A stretch of 64,000 bases of DNA, from assembly GCA_963726375.1 (NCBI GenBank), contig CAVSCE010000013.1, positions 124,001 to 188,000 of the forward strand. Direction: 5' to 3'. The notes under the pieces are model-generated. The model ran no database searches. It saw only the letters and a program-made list of their open reading frames with translations, and was not told the DNA's origin. Shown here piece by piece: positions 26,270-36,798 of the stretch (position 1 is its first letter; each line of letters starts with the position of its first letter). The translations under genes and the position numbers were made by a program. The DNA is from UTCFX2 sp963726375. Lineage in GTDB: Bacteria > Chloroflexota > Anaerolineae > Anaerolineales > UBA4823.

Positions 26270-26846
26270 ATGTCTGGGTTGGAGATGGATTTCCCTCCAA
26301 CCCTAATTCTCTGGCGATCGGTCGCATCGCCAGGATGACATTGTCTATATGTTCCCAAAGTGGGACACCAAAATCGGCAGTGCTGGCTTCAATCTCGGTC
26401 CTGTTTGCCCCGGCTGCAAAGGCGCGGTCTTTCCATTTCTTCTTTACGGATGAATATGTCAGATCTTCAAGCGACCTCGATGGACGAACCAGGGCGACAG
26501 CAGTGATCAATCCAGTGATTTCATCACAAGCAGCCAGTGCCTTTTCCATCTTCGATAGTCTGAGTACTCCGGTGTGGTCAGCATGACTGAGGACTGCTCG
26601 GATGATGTCTTCCGGAACCGCGCGATCGCGTAAAATGACCGCTCCAGCCTGGGGATGATCCTCAAGGGTCGGATGAATTTCCCAATCGAAATCATGAAGA
26701 AGCCCGGTAATTCCCCATTTCTCAATATCCTCGTTCAATTTCTCGGCATAAAAACGCATCGCTGCCTCTACGGCGAGCATATGCCTGAATAGGTTCTCAT
26801 TCTTGATGTATTCTTTTACGATAGCATATGCATCTGAGCGGTTCAT
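26259..26846 (-). CDS. HD-domain phosphohydrolase-like protein
   Basis: 195 aa from ATG 26846, which follows GGAGG and overlaps the sanA-like stop (ATGA). Metal-binding HD pattern: RHMLAVEAAMRFYA (first His), LLHDFDWE (HD), a third His in DHPQAGAVILR and LSHADHTG. This is the short HD type often annotated as HDIG/hydrolase; substrates of such proteins are nucleotides or phosphoesters. Third gene of the coupled set yfhO-like, sanA-like, HD. Confidence 0.78.
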   Translation of the reverse strand: MNRSDAYAIVKEYIKNENLFRHMLAVEAAMRFYAEKLNEDIEKWGITGLLHDFDWEIHPTLEDHPQAGAVILRDRAVPEDIIRAVLSHADHTGVLRLSKMEKALAACDEITGLITAVALVRPSRSLEDLTYSSVKKKWKDRAFAAGANRTEIEASTADFGVPLWEHIDNVILAMRPIARELGLEGNPSPTQTSIP

Positions 26847-27505
26847 TGAGCCTCCAATGGAAAAATTGGTTCCTTTTCGCCCAGGATCGGTTCTGGGCGG
26901 GATATATGGACTTCCCAAAGTGCGTTGAGCGTCGCAGGAGTTTCGCGCAGGTTCCACCAGACCAAAGATCGGCGAGTATAGCTGCGCTGGTCGGCTTGAA
27001 CTCCGACACTGGAAAGCCCAAGCTTATTGCACACATACACGGCACGAGGCAGATGGAATTTTTGAGTGACCAGAATTGCCTCGCTTAAGCCAAATATTTC
27101 ACGGGCACGATAACAGGTATCGTAGGTGCGCCGGCCTGCGTAGTCGAGCACGATATCTTCGTCGGGTACGCCTAGCGCGATTGCGTATTCACGCATCGCT
27201 CCAGGTTCATTGTAATCGAGATGGCTGTTGTCTCCGCTCATCAACAGCTTTTCCACTTTTCCTGAGAAATATAATTCTGCCGCCGTTTTCACACGGTCTC
27301 TCAACACAGGCGTAGGGCTGCCATCCCACCACAATCCGGCGCCAAAGACGATTGCCACTTTACTGGATGGGACATTTTCAACCGAAAAAATCTTTGAAGT
27401 GCTGTAGTGCCTGGTGACCAGCCGCGGTAACACAATTACACTCAGGAAGGCTAAAATTGCTGAGAAAACAATCCAAAGAAACATCCTTAACACTCTCATA
27501 CTCAT
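26843..27505 (-). CDS. SanA/YdcF-like (DUF218) membrane-anchored protein
   Basis: 220 aa with one N-terminal membrane helix (residues ~4-27) and a DUF218 domain outside the membrane: VAIVFGAGLWWDGSPTPVLR, LLMSGDN, EPGAMREYAIALGVPDEDIV, YDTCYRAREIFG, ILVTQKFHLPRAVYVC. These match SanA (vancomycin exclusion, envelope barrier) more than YdcF. The start overlaps the upstream stop and the stop overlaps the downstream start, each by four bases, so translation is coupled on both sides. Confidence 0.85.
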   Translation of the reverse strand: MSMRVLRMFLWIVFSAILAFLSVIVLPRLVTRHYSTSKIFSVENVPSSKVAIVFGAGLWWDGSPTPVLRDRVKTAAELYFSGKVEKLLMSGDNSHLDYNEPGAMREYAIALGVPDEDIVLDYAGRRTYDTCYRAREIFGLSEAILVTQKFHLPRAVYVCNKLGLSSVGVQADQRSYTRRSLVWWNLRETPATLNALWEVHISRPEPILGEKEPIFPLEAQ

Positions 27506-29988
27506 AAATTAGATTTTATCAGATTGAATTGCGATCTTCTTCGTAATGATAACCAAATTTGTCGAACGGTTATGATCCCGAAGACCAGCAACCCGACAAT
27601 CGAAAAACCTGTGGCGATCCTGGAATCCAATGGTTGGTAAGACAAGCTTAGATGATGAGTACCCGAAGGGATGAATACACTTCGAAAGGCATGGTTAGCG
27701 CGATAGACGTTTGTCTCTTTTCCGTCCAGAAATGCTTTCCAACCCGGAGCATAAACTTCGCTGAGAACCAGGAATCCGGAGTATTTTGTCTGGATATCTA
27801 ATTCTAGATCGTCATTTTCAAATCGCTTCCATTCAATAATGGAGGCAGGTCCAGAGATATTTTTGACATTTCTTTCTATAAACGTTGGATTTTGCTCCAA
27901 TGGAAGCGAATCTTCAAAAAGCACCGAGTTTTGGAAATCGAACTTTCCGCTCGTTAGTTTCTCAAGCGCTGATTCTTTATCGGTCTCAATTACCGAATTA
28001 AAAACCATCATCGCTCGTGGCAGAGATGATTTATTAAGGTAGACATAGACTCCATCCCTGGTCATAAATGGTTCTAAATTCTCTTGTGAAAGTGGCCAAG
28101 GACTGATGATGTATTTAACATTCATATAATCCACTAACGGCCAATCAGGCTGCCACATCTGGCGATAACCTTTTCCACCTTGAGCCGCATATATCTGCAT
28201 ATACCAGCGATAGATTGGGAGATCATACCCGCCCAGGTCGTAAAGACCGTAGAGTGCACCCACATTAGGCCAAAAAGTAGGTGGGATCGATAAAATGCGA
28301 AACAGGTCATTATCTTTGGTGAGCCGCTTTGACAATCGAATTTCTGGGATTAAGACCTGATTGGGGACTGTTGTATTAAAACCACGCGAAACAATAAATA
28401 GTTCTATGAAAGTGAGAGCGATAAATAGAATTAGGCTCAAATGAACAAATCGATTTTTTTTATGAACGATCCAGAGGATGAAAAGCGTAAACGGGATAAT
28501 CACGAGAGAAACAATTGTACGAGGCTGTTGCAGCGTTAAGACATAAGTAAACCATTCATCGACAATATCACTTAAAGCAATTACCTTTGATGGAATTATG
28601 AACCATTTTATTATACTGACAGCCACTAAGAATGATACAACGATGCTAGTAATCAAAATCATCAGTCTGCGAAAGTGTAGATCAGCTTTTTGTTGGGAGA
28701 TAAAAGAAGCTCTCCAATATTCCAATCCTATCCCGGAAAGGACCGCACCAAGGAAACAAAAATGTAATCTAAACCAATCTGTATTCACACTATTAAATAT
28801 GGGTAAGTTATTTACGATCTCTAAACCAGGTAGACGCACAACCAGAGCAAGGAGAAAGAGCGCAGCTGCTGTCAACCATCTATTTTCGGATTTATCCAGG
28901 AAACTTTTATATCCCGCACCGAAGGCAAGAATAAATGGAATGAAACCAAAGAAAATTATCGGATAAAATTTCGCCAACTCCGTCATATTCATATATGTTT
29001 CATCAGTTGGATTTCCAAAAAAATTAGGCATTATTAAAGCAGAAAGATAGCCAAGGTTCTTGATCCATTCTTCGGAATATAAAATTGATTGTCCAGGATT
29101 GACGGCTCGATCAAAAGTTGATCGACTTCTGCTGGTTAAATCGCTTTGGCGAATGAAATTTGCTGTAGGAATCCATTGGATTGAGCCTATAAGAAAACCA
29201 ATCCAGATAGCCAAAAGATAATAAGATATCATCTTCATTTTCAAAGGCTTTATCTCGGAGGAAGATAAAATTCGCCCTCCAAAATACAATGTGAATAACA
29301 AAAGGTTTCCAAAAGTTGTCTCCGGATGACCGCCGAGGAATGACATGCCTAATGCTAATCCTGCCATTCCAGACCAAAAAGCAGCTTTGGAACCCGACAG
29401 GATTTTCGCTCCAGCCCACATCATCATCGGGAGCCAGACAAACGAAGAAACGGCTGCATGTCCTGGACCCCATAAAATGGCAACAGAGAAAGCGAAAGAA
29501 ATTGCAGCAAGCCATGCCCCATATATTCCAATTCTCAATTCCCGGGCAAATAAAAAGGTGAACATACCTCCGATCAAGATATTCATCAATGCTCGAAGGG
29601 TAGCTACATAGCCAGCGCTGAACAGGAACATTAGCAAATTGGGTGGATAAAACAATCCTGGTTGACCATTTGCGACTAAAGGTTGGCCTGCAAGAAGATA
29701 TGGATTCCATAATGGAACCCGACCAAATGCTTGTTCGTATTTTGAAGCAATGGTATGCCAGACAAATAATTGTTGATTATGATCTGAAGACCAAAAATTG
29801 TTGGATTGAGCAAAGCCGGGAGGAGCTGTTTCCTTAAAAACGGGATCTTGATAAAAATTATCCCATGGAACCATCACATGGTTCTTTAAAAACACCTCAG
29901 GGAACAGCAAAAATATACCGAACAGCAAAGTAAAAAATGGAAGGAGGACCTCAAATTTCCTGGGGGTATTAAGCATTGGATGGTACAA
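27502..29988 (-). CDS. YfhO-family multi-spanning membrane protein
   Basis: 828 aa, uninterrupted, with about a dozen hydrophobic helices and a large C-terminal extracytoplasmic part (~600-790). The pattern PWDNFYQDPVFKETAPPG, VPLWNPYLLAGQPLVANGQP and GHAAVSSFVWLPMMMWAG is typical of YfhO (PF09586), GT-C-like proteins linked to glycosylation of cell-envelope polymers. The C-terminal ends with one more helix (TGFSIVGLLVFGIITV) and a basic tail. The gene is visibly more A+T-rich than its surroundings. The start may be ATG 29988 or the in-frame Met five codons later. First gene of the yfhO-sanA-HD set. Confidence 0.82.
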   Translation of the reverse strand: MYHPMLNTPRKFEVLLPFFTLLFGIFLLFPEVFLKNHVMVPWDNFYQDPVFKETAPPGFAQSNNFWSSDHNQQLFVWHTIASKYEQAFGRVPLWNPYLLAGQPLVANGQPGLFYPPNLLMFLFSAGYVATLRALMNILIGGMFTFLFARELRIGIYGAWLAAISFAFSVAILWGPGHAAVSSFVWLPMMMWAGAKILSGSKAAFWSGMAGLALGMSFLGGHPETTFGNLLLFTLYFGGRILSSSEIKPLKMKMISYYLLAIWIGFLIGSIQWIPTANFIRQSDLTSRSRSTFDRAVNPGQSILYSEEWIKNLGYLSALIMPNFFGNPTDETYMNMTELAKFYPIIFFGFIPFILAFGAGYKSFLDKSENRWLTAAALFLLALVVRLPGLEIVNNLPIFNSVNTDWFRLHFCFLGAVLSGIGLEYWRASFISQQKADLHFRRLMILITSIVVSFLVAVSIIKWFIIPSKVIALSDIVDEWFTYVLTLQQPRTIVSLVIIPFTLFILWIVHKKNRFVHLSLILFIALTFIELFIVSRGFNTTVPNQVLIPEIRLSKRLTKDNDLFRILSIPPTFWPNVGALYGLYDLGGYDLPIYRWYMQIYAAQGGKGYRQMWQPDWPLVDYMNVKYIISPWPLSQENLEPFMTRDGVYVYLNKSSLPRAMMVFNSVIETDKESALEKLTSGKFDFQNSVLFEDSLPLEQNPTFIERNVKNISGPASIIEWKRFENDDLELDIQTKYSGFLVLSEVYAPGWKAFLDGKETNVYRANHAFRSVFIPSGTHHLSLSYQPLDSRIATGFSIVGLLVFGIITVRQIWLSLRRRSQFNLIKSNL

Positions 29989-30295
29989 CTATAAATAGAT
30001 GTTCTACTATGTTCAATTATTATTTCCCATCTCAGGTTAGGATTGAAAATGCTATAATTCGATCTGGATTGTCCGAGATATGAGATCCAGAAAATGCAGC
30101 TTCTAACTCATCGATGGGAATAATATATCTGGGCAAGAGTTTTTCCCCGAGATCTTTCAGGAATGTTATGATTACTAAACATGATAAGCATCAGGTTCAT
30201 AAATTTTACCATCATTGATTTATTGAAACGGAGACCATCAATTTGATTCTTTTTTCTCGTATGGTTTCTATCCAAAGGATAAAATCCCAAAACTC
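29989..30295. other. 307-bp intergenic region with a probable folC promoter
   Basis: Contains a perfect extended -10 element TGCTATAAT (30050-30058) on the plus strand, giving a leader of about 230 bases before folC. A 7-bp inverted repeat TCTGGAT / ATCCAGA lies at about 30064-30091. No riboswitch class is recognised and no convincing ORF is present; the folC start has only a distant AAAGGA. Confidence 0.4.
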
Positions 30296-31642
30296 ATGAA
30301 AACTGAGCTGGAATACGAACAAACATTAGAATATCTCTACTCCTTTGTCGATTACAGTCTCACCCACGATCTCCAAAATTTACCGGAGAAATTCGACCTT
30401 GAACGGATGAGGCAGTTCATGGGGTATCTTGGAAACCCTCATGAGAATTACCCGATCATTCATGTAGCTGGGACAAAGGGCAAAGGATCTGTTTGTGCTT
30501 TCTGCGCCAGCGCGCTTCAAGCCGCTGGTTTTCGAACTGGCCTTTATACATCGCCTCACCTGCAGGATTATGCGGAGCGGATTCAGATTGATGGTCAGCC
30601 GATTGCACATTCTGAGCTCGTCAGCCTTGTGAATGAGATTCGCCCGCTTCTGGATCAAGGCACAAAACTAACCACTTTCGAGATTACTACTGCTCTGGCA
30701 TTTCTTTACTTCTCAAGGAAGGAAGCGACCGCTGTCGTTGCCGAAGTCGGATTGGGTGGAAGGCTCGATGCGACAAATATTGTCAATCCGGTTGTTTCGG
30801 TGATCACATCGATCTCGTACGATCACATGCAGGTTCTGGGCAGTACATTGACTGAAATTGCAGCGGAAAAAGGTGGAATAATCAAGCCCGGCGTTCCCGT
30901 CGTTGTTGCCCCACAGCCGGAAGAAGCACAAATTATTATTAAACGTCTTTCGTCGCAGCGTAATGCCCCATTGATCCAGGTTGGGGAAGATTATCAATAC
31001 ATTCAGCTAAAAAAATCACTGGATGGGCAATCGATGCAAATTTGGAAGTCCGATGACAACCGAAACCCAAAAAAGGTACGGTTAATGGTCCCATTACTAG
31101 GCACCCACCAGATTGATAACGCCGCGACTGCTTTTTCTGCGCTTAGCGTCGCGAATTCTCGTGGGCTGGCGATTTCAGATAAATCTATCCAGAATGGATA
31201 TCGAAAAGTTAAATGGCCGGGACGATTTGAAGTATTGAGGAAAAAACCTCCGGTCGTGATCAATTCGGCGCACAATCCAGATTCAGCCCAACGCCTGAAC
31301 CAGACCCTTGAAGAATATTTTCCTGATTATCCTGTCATCCTGGTTTTTGGTGCATCTGAAGACAAGGATATTCAAGGGATGCTTGCTGTTCTGATTAAAA
31401 AGGTGAAGCTCGTGATTTTTACGCGTTCTTACCACCCGCGTGCGGCAGATCCTAATCAGTTAATGAAGATGGTCGAGGTTTACGAAAAGCGCGCAATCGT
31501 CATTCCTGCTGTAGAAGACGCACTGGAAGAAGCGATAAGACAGGCGGGGGATGATTCGTTAATTCTTGTGGCTGGGAGTATTTTCATCGCGGCTGGGGCG
31601 CGTCATTCCTGGTACAATCGAAAAAGAATACATCCTTCATAA
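30296..31642 (+). CDS. folC: Bifunctional dihydrofolate / folylpolyglutamate synthase
   Basis: Adds glutamate to dihydropteroate and to folates (Mur-ligase superfamily). 448 aa, uninterrupted. P-loop HVAGTKGKGSVCAF (residues ~57-70), TSPHLQDYAERIQIDG, the metal/ATP region VAEVGLGGRLDATN, ITSISYDHMQVLGST, EKGGIIKPGVP and the C-terminal-domain NSAHNPDSA, LVFGASEDKDI. All are FolC signatures. It precedes lon by 36 bp on the same strand and may share its transcript. Confidence 0.93.
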   Translation: MKTELEYEQTLEYLYSFVDYSLTHDLQNLPEKFDLERMRQFMGYLGNPHENYPIIHVAGTKGKGSVCAFCASALQAAGFRTGLYTSPHLQDYAERIQIDGQPIAHSELVSLVNEIRPLLDQGTKLTTFEITTALAFLYFSRKEATAVVAEVGLGGRLDATNIVNPVVSVITSISYDHMQVLGSTLTEIAAEKGGIIKPGVPVVVAPQPEEAQIIIKRLSSQRNAPLIQVGEDYQYIQLKKSLDGQSMQIWKSDDNRNPKKVRLMVPLLGTHQIDNAATAFSALSVANSRGLAISDKSIQNGYRKVKWPGRFEVLRKKPPVVINSAHNPDSAQRLNQTLEEYFPDYPVILVFGASEDKDIQGMLAVLIKKVKLVIFTRSYHPRAADPNQLMKMVEVYEKRAIVIPAVEDALEEAIRQAGDDSLILVAGSIFIAAGARHSWYNRKRIHPS

Positions 31643-31678
31643 GATAATCTAAATATTTCACTCAATTCGGATGATTAA

Positions 31679-34200
31679 ATGAGAAATGATGATTGGTATA
31701 TTCGTGACGAGGACGAAGATTTCGGCGACGCTATGCACCGTCGAACCGAGGAGCTTTACAATATCCCGGACGCCGTTCAAAATGAAGATGGTTTGATCGA
31801 ATGTCCGGTTTTACCGCTGCATGACTTGATTGTCTTCCCCCATATGATCTCTCCTGTATTTCTTTCGCAGGAGACAGCTCTGCTTGCCATTGAAGAAGCT
31901 CAATTAAATGATCAGACAGTCATTGCCTTGACCCAACGCGACCCGGATATTGATGATCCATCGCCTGAAGATTTCCTCCCTACCGGTGTAGAAATGGCTG
32001 TTGGTCGGATGCTGAGCATGCCGGACAATTCCAGCTCTGCTTTGGTCCAGGGACGGCGAAGGGTTGAAGTGGTTGAATATGTCCAGGTCGAGCCTTATAT
32101 AGTCGTTCGTGCAAGGCCTATCTATGAACACTCGGAAATTGACCGTCAAACTGACGCAACCATGCGGACAGCTCGCGAGATGTTTCACAAGTGTGTTCAG
32201 CTTGACCGGAGCTTACCAGAAGAGGCTTATCTATTCGCTTTAAACATCGAAGAACCTGGTTGGCTGGCGGATATGATCGTGACAACAATCTCCCCACCAT
32301 TTCAATCTCGCCAGGATCTACTGGGAATTTTGGATCCGATGGAACGCCTTCAGAAGGTGATTGGATTGCTTGCGAAAGAAGCCGATGTATTGGAGCTGGA
32401 GGATGAGATTCATTCACGGGCGCAGAGTGAAGTCGATCGGACGCAGCGAGAGTTTTATTTACGTGAACAGCTGAAGGTTATCCAGACCGAGTTGGGCGAA
32501 GGAGACCCCTGGGTTCGCGAAATCCTCGAGCTTCAGACGCGTGTGGAATCTGCTGGATTGCCCGAAGAAGTGAACGTCAGAGCTTTGAAAGAAGTCGAAC
32601 GCCTGAGCCAGATGCCGCCAATGGCGCCAGAAGTGGGGATCATCCGTACCTATATTGAGTGGATCCTGGATCTGCCATGGAAGGTTGAGACAGAAGACAA
32701 TCTGGATGTCCGTCATGCAGCCGAAGTTCTGGAGCGAGACCATTATGGGCTTCCACGTGCGAAAGAGCGCATCCTGGAATATATCGCTGTCCGCAGCTTG
32801 AAGCCGAAACGGCTGCGGCAGCCGATCTTATGTTTTGTCGGACCTCCCGGAACAGGAAAAACATCCCTGGGTCGCTCGATCGCAGAAGCCCTGGGGAGAA
32901 AGTTTGTTCGCCTTTCGCTTGGTGGTGTCAGAGACGAGGCGGAAATCCGCGGCCACCGCAGGACCTATATTGGCGCACTCCCCGGTCGAATCCTTCAAAC
33001 TATGCGGAGAGCAGGTTCCGCCAACCCCCTTTTTATGTTGGATGAGATAGATAAGCTCGGCCTGGACTTTCGCGGAGATCCGGCTTCCGCATTGCTGGAG
33101 GTACTTGACCCTGAGCAGAACTTCTCGTTTTCCGACCATTACCTGGAGCTGCCATTCGATCTATCTAAAGTAATGTTCATCACGACAGCAAACACTACGG
33201 GGACAATTCCTGCGGCTTTGTTGGATCGAATGGAGCTGATCGAGTTTCCAGGATACATCGAAGAAGAAAAACTGGAGATTTCCCGCCAGTTCCTTCTCCC
33301 CCGCCAGCTTGAAGAAAACGGGCTGCAGATCGGCGAGCTTCGTTTTGTCGATCCTGCCGTCCTGAGAATTATCCGTGAATATACCTATGAAGCAGGTGTT
33401 CGAAACCTTGAACGCGAAATCGGCAAAGTCGCAAGAAAGGTTGTTCGATTAAAAGCAGAAAAACGACGCTATCCTTCTCAAATCAGCGTATCATCGGTCG
33501 AGCGTTTTCTTGGTCCTCCACAGTTTTTAACCTGGAAGCAGAACGGCAAAATGAAATTGGAGTTGCCACTGCGGTTGCGTGGACTGAGAATGGGGGAGAG
33601 ATTATGCCGGTAGAAGTGCTGCTGATGGAAGGTAAAGGCAACCTTCAGATCACCGGTCAGATCGGGAATGTGATGCAGGAATCCGCTCAGGCTGCGCTGT
33701 CTTTCTTGAAATCACGAGCTCCTCAGCTTGGAATTGAAAGCAGTCTTTTCGATCAGGTGGATATCCACATTCACATCCCGGAAGGAGCGATCCCCAAAGA
33801 CGGACCCAGCGCTGGAATCACGATCTGCACCGCATTAACCTCCGCTTTTACCGGAAGGGAAGTCTTGCGCGAAGTTGGTATGACTGGAGAAATTACGCTG
33901 CGCGGAAAGGTCTTACCCGTTGGCGGAGTTCGTGAAAAGGTCCTGGCAGCTCATCGTGCAGGAATTAAGACGGTCATCATGCCTCGCAAGAATTTGAAGG
34001 ACCTCATCGATGTCCCAAAGCGAGCGAGAAATGAACTCAATATTGTCCCGATAGACCACATGGATGAAGTATTGGGTGTTGCACTGGCGCCTGCCCCTGC
34101 AGAACAAAAACCGACCTCGGCCAAGACGAAAGAAGCAAACTCCTCTTGCTATCCGAGGAGGCAAAAAGTGCACCCGAATCGGAGAAACCACGAAGAATAA
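31679..34200 (+). CDS. lon: ATP-dependent protease Lon, one frame interruption
   Basis: Cytoplasmic AAA+ serine protease for damaged proteins. About 840 aa. N-terminal substrate domain (residues ~40-240, LPLHDLIVFPHMISP), AAA+ domain with Walker A GPPGTGKTSLG (~388) and Walker B FMLDEIDK, EIRGHRRTYIGALPGRI, then the protease domain with catalytic PKDGPSAG (Ser) and AAHRAGIKTVIMP (Lys). The frame breaks near 33520, where ACCTGG should read ACCCTGG; the joined sequence is TLEAERQNEIGVATAVAWTE, a typical Lon stretch. The C-terminal tail after PVEVLL...LGVALAPAPAEQ is hydrophilic and variable. A terminator follows. Confidence 0.94.
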
Positions 34201-34230
34201 TCAAGCCAGATCTACTTGATCGGCGAAAAT

Positions 34231-34265
34231 AGGCTGGGAGCATGTCAACATTCTCTCAGCCTTTT
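34231..34265 (+). terminator. Terminator after lon
   Basis: Stem AGGCTGGGAG (34231-34240) with CTCTCAGCCT (34253-34262), one G-T wobble, 12-base loop, then TTT. It lies 30 bases after the lon stop and 35 bases before the convergent DUF692-like gene end. Confidence 0.7.
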
Positions 34266-34299
34266 CTATTCAGGTTGAGCAGGATGCAAAATAATAAAG

Positions 34300-35108
34300 T
34301 CAAATCTTACTGACGAGCTGATAGAGCCTGCTCCCTTGCTGTTCGATCGTCTGAGCTGAGCTTTTCCAGGAGAATTTACCCCCTACACCTCCATATTCAA
34401 ATGCCAGCATCCACGGTTTTGCGCCATTCCCTTGCCTGGATTTTGCTCAAGACCCAATCCAGCGTCACCCAATCCGCTTGCTGAGCAGGTAGGTGATCCT
34501 GCAGCCAGCCATCCATGTTCAAAACGCCAGTGAAGTGAAGCTCGGTTAATCGCTGAATGGGTAAACGCTGGATATATTCGCGCTCGTCGATTCCCAGGGT
34601 TAATGCGCTGATCCTGGCATGAGGAATATCTAACAGCAGCCCGCATCCAGTTTCGTCAACAATTCTTGAGATGATATCTGGGTCGACGCAGGGTTGCAAG
34701 ACATGCCCAATCTCTCCTGAATGGGACATTTTCCACGATCACACGCTTGCTTCCAAATCGCTTGACAGCGATCTCCACATCCTTAATCATCCGTCCAAAT
34801 ATTAGCTGACGATGTTTAAATTCATTTGTCTCTAGGGGGAGGTCAGGCAGGTCGCCGCTTCTCACTTCCAGGTGAAGATTAATAAAGGGTGTGTGAGTTC
34901 GATCTGCAATCTCATCGATTAAATCAAGTTTTTTTGGTTTCAGCTTTCCCCTACCAGCGTTTAAAGTGAAATGAACCGCAGCAGGTAGCGTCAATTCTGC
35001 TTCTGCAATTAACTCTGGCCAATCCGGGCATTTTAAGTAATCTGCTTTCAGCCTCTCCTGGTTAATTAGCACAACCGCCTGTGTCGAGAAATTGATCGCG
35101 AAGAACAT
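34300..35108 (-). CDS. DUF692-like TIM-barrel protein, two frame interruptions
   Basis: About 269 aa, assembled with shifts near 34720 and near 34400. Segments: FAINFSTQAVVLI, AAVHFTLNAGRG, TPFINLHLE, RVIVENVPF, CGLLLDIPHARISALTLG, LTELHFTGVL and the C-terminal WMLAFEYGGVGGKFSWKS. The His/Glu/Asp placement along successive strands and the 'LLLDxxHxxISA...G...EY...LP...ELHFTG' pattern resemble DUF692 (multinuclear iron oxidase-like, xylose-isomerase-like fold), and the C-terminus resembles the 'AFEYGGVG' end of related proteins. Family call is moderate; function unknown. It starts three bases after mltG, in the ruvX-mltG set. Confidence 0.5.
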
Positions 35109-35111
35109 CGT

Positions 35112-36253
35112 TTACTCCGGGCAGGCGTTCGATAGGTGCTCTTCGAATGTTTCCGAAAATTTATGCTTCCCGGATCCATCGCAGGCAGACCGAAAGTAGA
35201 AATAGGTGGTTTGGGAAGGAAAAGCAACTGCCTCCAGGGCTTTGATCCCGGGATTTGAAATTGGACCTGGGGGAAAGCCTGAATTCAGGTAAGTGTTGTA
35301 GGGGGAATTTACCTGAAGGTCCTCCAGACTCAGAGGATTCTTCCACCATGTCTTCTTCTTATAGTCGTAACCCAACGCATATTGGACAGTTGGGTCTGTC
35401 TCTAATCTCATTCCTGCCGCAAGTCGGTTCAGAAATACAGAAGCAATCATTGGCATCTCTTCTTCGAGGACAGATTCACGTTGAACGATCGAAGCCAGGG
35501 TAACTGCCTCAAACAGGCTTAACCCCTGACTTTGAAAGCCTTCCTGTAAATCTTCTCCAACTTTTAGCTCAAAATTTTCCAAGAGTGTCTCAATAAATGT
35601 CTCGACATCTATCTTTCGGGGCATTCTGTAGCTGTCTGGGTACAAGAAACCTTCCAGTGATGCTCCATCAGGCAGATGTTCTGCTAAGGGTGGATCAATC
35701 CGAGATTGGTCAGCACTGATAGAAAACTCTGTGGTGAGATTTCCAATCCGGAGGTTGGCAAGGCTGCAGCGATTTCCTCCAGCCTCCAACCAGGAAGAAT
35801 CCGAAATCTTACATGGCTGGGCGTGGCATCCTGCATCGCCCAGGCAACTTCCAGCGCATTTTGCCTGGGGCTCAGCTGGTATTCTCCTGTCTGCAAACTC
35901 TTATCCAATCCTGAATATTGCAGATAATTTCTGAGTGCCTGGGAAGAAGGGATAATGCCTGCTTCTTCAAGCCGGGCGGTGATTGAATAAGTCGATTCAC
36001 CTGACTTGATCATAAATGGGATCGTACTTCCATGAGTATCTAATGGCGTCTTCAGCGCTGCTTCCTGGAGTAAAAGTTGCGCTGAGAGCTCGGTTCGATC
36101 GAGAAAACTCAGGCTCTTTGATGGTTTTCCGAAGCTTTTCTCCGCTGTCTTCGGCAGGCCAATCAGGATCCACCCAAATACGATAGTGAAGATGCATAAT
36201 GCAATAAAAGCCAGGGTCAACAGCAGGTTGATGCAGGATTTTGAATTCGTCAT
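35112..36253 (-). CDS. mltG: Endolytic murein transglycosylase MltG (YceG), one frame interruption
   Basis: Membrane-anchored lytic transglycosylase that ends growing glycan strands. About 380 aa. One N-terminal helix (residues ~8-32), a LysM-like segment (IPFMIKSGESTYSITARLEE), then the catalytic domain: EGFLYPDSY, LASIVQRES (catalytic Glu), VFLNRLAAGMRLETDPTVQ and SPYNTYLNSGFPPGPISNPG. The frame breaks near 35710 (VLTNLGL / ...DQSRIDPPLAEHLPDGAS). It lies 18 bases after ruvX and three bases before the DUF692-like gene: one operon. Confidence 0.92.
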
Positions 36254-36271
36254 TATTCCATAAATCCTGAT

Positions 36272-36695
36272 TTAATAAACTATTCCTGATCGGGCATCCA
36301 GGTAGGATTGCAGGATGACCGTGGCGGCAAGATCGTCAAGATGCCCGCTTCGTTTGCGGCGAGGGCTTCCCATCGCAATTCGAGCCTGACGTGCGGACTG
36401 GGTGCTGTTTGTTTCATCCCAGAACTCAACGGGCAGGTCAATCTGCTCGCGTATCGCTTCTGCTAACCTTCCAGCCCGCCGACTTTGGGGAGTCGGTCGA
36501 TTGTCTTCGTCTAGTGATTGGCCCATGACGATTAATCCGACGCCATGCAGTCTGGGCGATCTGGGAGATCGCAGCGGCATCCTGCGGGCGTGATACATGA
36601 TTTAATACGGTCAGCGGGTTTGCGATTGTTCCGCTGAGATCGCTGATTGCCAAACCGATCCTTTTTTCCCCAGGATCTACTCCAAGCACTCTCAT
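36272..36695 (-). CDS. ruvX: Putative pre-16S rRNA nuclease RuvX/YqgF, one frame interruption
   Basis: RNase H-fold protein of about 141 aa that processes the 5' end of pre-16S rRNA. MRVLGVDPGEKRIGLAISD carries the first Asp, LIVMGQSL the second strand, PVEFWDETNSTQSA the acidic residue and HLDDLAATVILQSYLD the last Asp. ATG 36695 is preferred over the upstream 36710 because MRVLGVDPG is the usual N-terminus. The frame breaks near 36548. First gene of the ruvX-mltG-DUF692 set. Confidence 0.88.
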
Positions 36696-36798
36696 ACGTG
36701 GGTGAACCATCTGAAGCTTGGAATGACTCGGTCAGCGGTCAGATATAATGCGTTTGGCGGACTAGACAATATCTTCACGATGCTGATCAGACCCACCT

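Noticed and set aside
30108..30290. 60-codon minus-strand ORF upstream of folC
   Set aside because: No RBS, lies in the probable folC leader, amino-acid use not protein-like.
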